Origin: Caulobacteraceae bacterium
GTDB taxonomy: Bacteria; Pseudomonadota; Alphaproteobacteria; Caulobacterales; Aquidulcibacteraceae
Length of the DNA: 64,000 nucleotides
Direction of reading: 5' to 3'
NCBI GenBank assembly: GCA_016703335.1
Contig: JADJCG010000010.1
Span: 62,001 to 126,000, forward strand
Shown: in pieces, positions 62,081-64,000 of the stretch
Position numbering within the stretch: the stretch's first letter is position 1
Layout of the letters: every line of letters starts with the position of its first letter
Made by a program: the position numbers and the translations under genes
The notes under the pieces: generated by a model
Seen by the model: only the letters and a program-made list of their open reading frames with translations
Told to the model about the DNA's origin: nothing
The model's database searches: none

Positions 62081-63612
62081 CAATATGCTCTTGCGATCAG
62101 AATTTCTTCTACGGCCGGGGCGCCGGAAAAGATGCACGCGCCAAAGGAAGACGGTTGCGCCATTGGCGCATTCCGAATGGTCAGCTTCAACGCTTTCAGG
62201 CGTGTCCCCACTTCTTCCAACGCGGCGCCGCTGGGCCGTGACCATTGCACGCGCGCCCAGCCCTTGAACTCGCCCTCTTTGTCCTCGGTTCCGTAGTACT
62301 TTTCTATGTCGGCAAAGGTCGCGAAATCGCCACGGATATTGCCATCCAGGCGCGCCTTGGCTTCGTCGAAAAGCTCTTTCTGCGTTGCTTCCAAGAGCCC
62401 TGCCGCCTGCGCAATGAAATCGGCGCGCGCTAACGTGTGCGACTTGATCTTCTCGCCTTCGCGCAACGCATTGCGTTTGATGAAGGTGACGTTGCCGCCA
62501 GCGGCGTCACGCGGGCCGATCTCACAGATCAGCGGCGCGCCGCGGCGGACCCAATCCCAACGTTTGTCGGCGGGCTTGGCGTCCTTGGTGTCGACGTAGG
62601 CGCGGACGGGGAAACCGAACGCGCTGAGCTTATTCAATTCGGCGACCAGTGAAGCGCAATACGCCTTCAGATCTTCGTCTTCCGGCTTACCCCGCAGCAT
62701 CGGCACGATCACGATCTGACGCGGAGCGATCGCCGGCGGCGTACGCAAACCGTCATCGTCACCATGGGTCATGACGAGGCCGCCGATCATCCGCGTGGAG
62801 ACGCCCCACGAGGTCGTGTGCGCGAGCGTCTGACCGCCTTCTTTGTCCTGATAGCGAATGTTCTGCGCTTCAGCGAAGTGCGTGCCGAGATAGTGCGAGG
62901 TGCCGGCTTGCAGCGCCTTGCCGTCCTGCATCATCGCTTCGATCGAATACGTGCGCTCGGCGCCTGGGAAGCGCTCATTCTCCGGCTTCTCGCCGGCGAC
63001 GACGGGCAGCGCGAGGAAGTCTTCCGAGAAGCTGCGATAGATTTCGAGCGCAAGCATCGTCTCTTCCATCGCGTCGTCTTTGTCGGCGTGCGCGGTGTGC
63101 CCTTCCTGCCAGAGGAATTCCGCCGTGCGCAGAAACATGCGCGTGCGCATCTCCCAGCGCATCACGTTGGCCCATTGGTTCAGCTTAAGCGGCAGGTCGC
63201 GATAGGATTTCACCCAGCGGCTGAACGCATCGCCGATGATCGTCTCCGAGGTCGGCCGAATGATGAAAGGCTCAGCAAGCTCCGCTTCAGGATCAGGCTT
63301 CAGCGTGCCATCGATCTTCTTCAGACGATGGTGCGTAACGACCGCCATCTCCTTGGCGAAGCCTTCGACGTGATCGGCTTCCTTGGCGATGAAGCTCAAG
63401 GGGATCAGCAGCGGGAAGTAATAATTGTCGTGGCCGCTCTCTTTGATGCGGCGGTCGAGTTCGCCCTGGATCCGCTCCCAGATGCCATAGCCCCACGGCT
63501 TGATGATCATGCACCCGCGCGTCGGCGACAGCTCCGCCAAGTCCGCTTCACGGACGACGGCCTGGTACCATTCGGGAAAATCTTCGGCGCGCGTGACCTT
63601 AAGCGCATGCAT
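62080..63612 (-). CDS. proS: Prolyl-tRNA synthetase, archaeal/eukaryotic-like type
   Basis: ProS charges tRNA-Pro. The 510-residue protein is class II: MIIKPWGYGIWERIQGELDR, the motif 2 region RPTSETIIGDAFSRWV and NQWANVMRWEMRTRMFLRT, motif 3 GLVMTHGDDDGLRTPP, and the C-terminal ...LIARAY ending with Tyr. These are features of the archaeal/eukaryotic-like ProS (ProS3), not the usual bacterial type with an editing insertion. It is complete. Confidence 0.94.
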   Translation of the reverse strand: MHALKVTRAEDFPEWYQAVVREADLAELSPTRGCMIIKPWGYGIWERIQGELDRRIKESGHDNYYFPLLIPLSFIAKEADHVEGFAKEMAVVTHHRLKKIDGTLKPDPEAELAEPFIIRPTSETIIGDAFSRWVKSYRDLPLKLNQWANVMRWEMRTRMFLRTAEFLWQEGHTAHADKDDAMEETMLALEIYRSFSEDFLALPVVAGEKPENERFPGAERTYSIEAMMQDGKALQAGTSHYLGTHFAEAQNIRYQDKEGGQTLAHTTSWGVSTRMIGGLVMTHGDDDGLRTPPAIAPRQIVIVPMLRGKPEDEDLKAYCASLVAELNKLSAFGFPVRAYVDTKDAKPADKRWDWVRRGAPLICEIGPRDAAGGNVTFIKRNALREGEKIKSHTLARADFIAQAAGLLEATQKELFDEAKARLDGNIRGDFATFADIEKYYGTEDKEGEFKGWARVQWSRPSGAALEEVGTRLKALKLTIRNAPMAQPSSFGACIFSGAPAVEEILIARAY

Positions 63613-63672
63613 CTCTGGGAGTTCCTTTCGGGCGTCTGGATAGACTGCGCCGAGGCTCCCCGCAACGCGGCC

Positions 63673-63921
63673 TTACGGCCCGCGCATGTGCCAAAGGTCG
63701 ACCGGAAACGCCCCAGGCGACGCCCAGCCAGACAACGGCCGCGATCCCGGCCGCCTAGAGCGCCTTTTTGCGGATGTTATGGACCCGCGGGCGCCCCGCT
63801 CCGTGCCCGGCACGGTTTCCTCGTCGGCCTCGTGATGGCTCTGCGCGCCCATCGGCAACATCACGAAGAACGAAAGCCACCAGACGATCACGTAGATCGC
63901 GATGCCGAGGAAGATATTCAT
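63673..63921 (-). CDS. DUF1467 family membrane protein, frame broken
   Basis: The N-terminus MNIFLGIAIYVIVWWLSFFV and the EADEETVPGTERGA segment match the DUF1467 pattern (two helices joined by a Pro/Gly loop). The expected second helix appears only in another frame (AAGIAAVVWLGVAWGVSG), so at least one base error lies near 63790 and a TAG interrupts that frame. The intact family member is about 85 residues. Its start overlaps the epimerase stop (ATGA). Confidence 0.75.
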   Translation of the reverse strand: MNIFLGIAIYVIVWWLSFFVMLPMGAQSHHEADEETVPGTERGARGSITSAKRRSRRPGSRPLSGWASPGAFPVDLWHMRGP

Positions 63922-64000
63922 CCGTGTGGGGCCTTCGGCGTTTCCATCAGTTCGATCAGAACGCCGTCAGAGTTCTTCGGGTCGATGAAGATGATCGGCG
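63918..64000 (-). CDS. mce: C-terminus of methylmalonyl-CoA epimerase (VOC family), partial
   Basis: Only the last 26 codons are in the window. They read PIIFIDPKNSDGVLIELMET followed by PKAPHG, the usual C-terminal strand of the epimerase with the metal-ligand Glu in IELME. The enzyme interconverts R and S methylmalonyl-CoA in propionate catabolism. The gene runs off the edge at 64000 and is coupled to DUF1467. Confidence 0.8.
   Translation of the reverse strand, partial: PIIFIDPKNSDGVLIELMETPKAPHG

Overview
The window is a 64 kb piece of an alphaproteobacterial chromosome, most likely order Caulobacterales (Caulobacter / Hyphomonadaceae type). The evidence is the gene content and order: a lipoyl-tagged PDH E1 beta, rpsB-tsf-pyrH-frr-uppS-cdsA-dxr-rseP-bamA-ompH-lpxD-fabZ-lpxA-lpxI-lpxB, a mce-DUF1467-proS-lolE-lolD-dnaE run, trpGDC-lexA-comEC-gltX, and a GTTC-N7-GTTC SOS box in front of lexA. 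The family is not certain. I see no insertion sequence, prophage, CRISPR array, rRNA or convincing tRNA, and no gene-free stretch longer than about 300 bases.

Layout. 1-8.6 kb: a pyruvate dehydrogenase region (lpd, pdhC, pdhB, pdhA) whose E1/E2 genes are start-stop coupled to a MAPEG gene, a GFA gene and a small membrane protein, followed by ftsB. 8.7-20.9 kb: an accessory stretch with a TIR-TM-SH3 protein, a MASE1 histidine kinase, enolase, an RHH-signal peptide fusion, rpmF and a lipoprotein, a CBS protein, DUF3775, a metallophosphoesterase, a lipid kinase, two tandem DUF2807 proteins, an esterase and a TerB-like protein. 21-24.3 kb: pyrG, secG, tpiA. 24.4-32.7 kb: ppiD-trpE, then trpG-trpD-trpC behind a possible Trp leader peptide, and lexA. 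32.7-37.6 kb: comEC, gltX, gltA. 38.7-53.5 kb: the minus-strand run from rpsB to lpxB, which joins translation factors, UMP kinase, isoprenoid and phospholipid synthesis, outer-membrane biogenesis and lipid A synthesis. 53.6-64 kb: a small HTH gene, a pair of secreted amidohydrolases (one without its metal ligands), dnaE, lolD-lolE, an archaeal-type proS, DUF1467 and the end of a methylmalonyl-CoA epimerase gene.

Sequence quality. At least about 25 reading-frame breaks hit genes that are essential in relatives (lpd, gltX, gltA, lpxA, lpxB, lpxD, bamA, rseP, pyrH and others). Most are one-base changes in short G/C runs and they cluster locally, while dnaE, comEC, pyrG, trpEGDC, tsf, rpsB and proS are intact. 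I read most of them as consensus errors and annotate the full genes. pdhB also lacks about 100 codons of its core.
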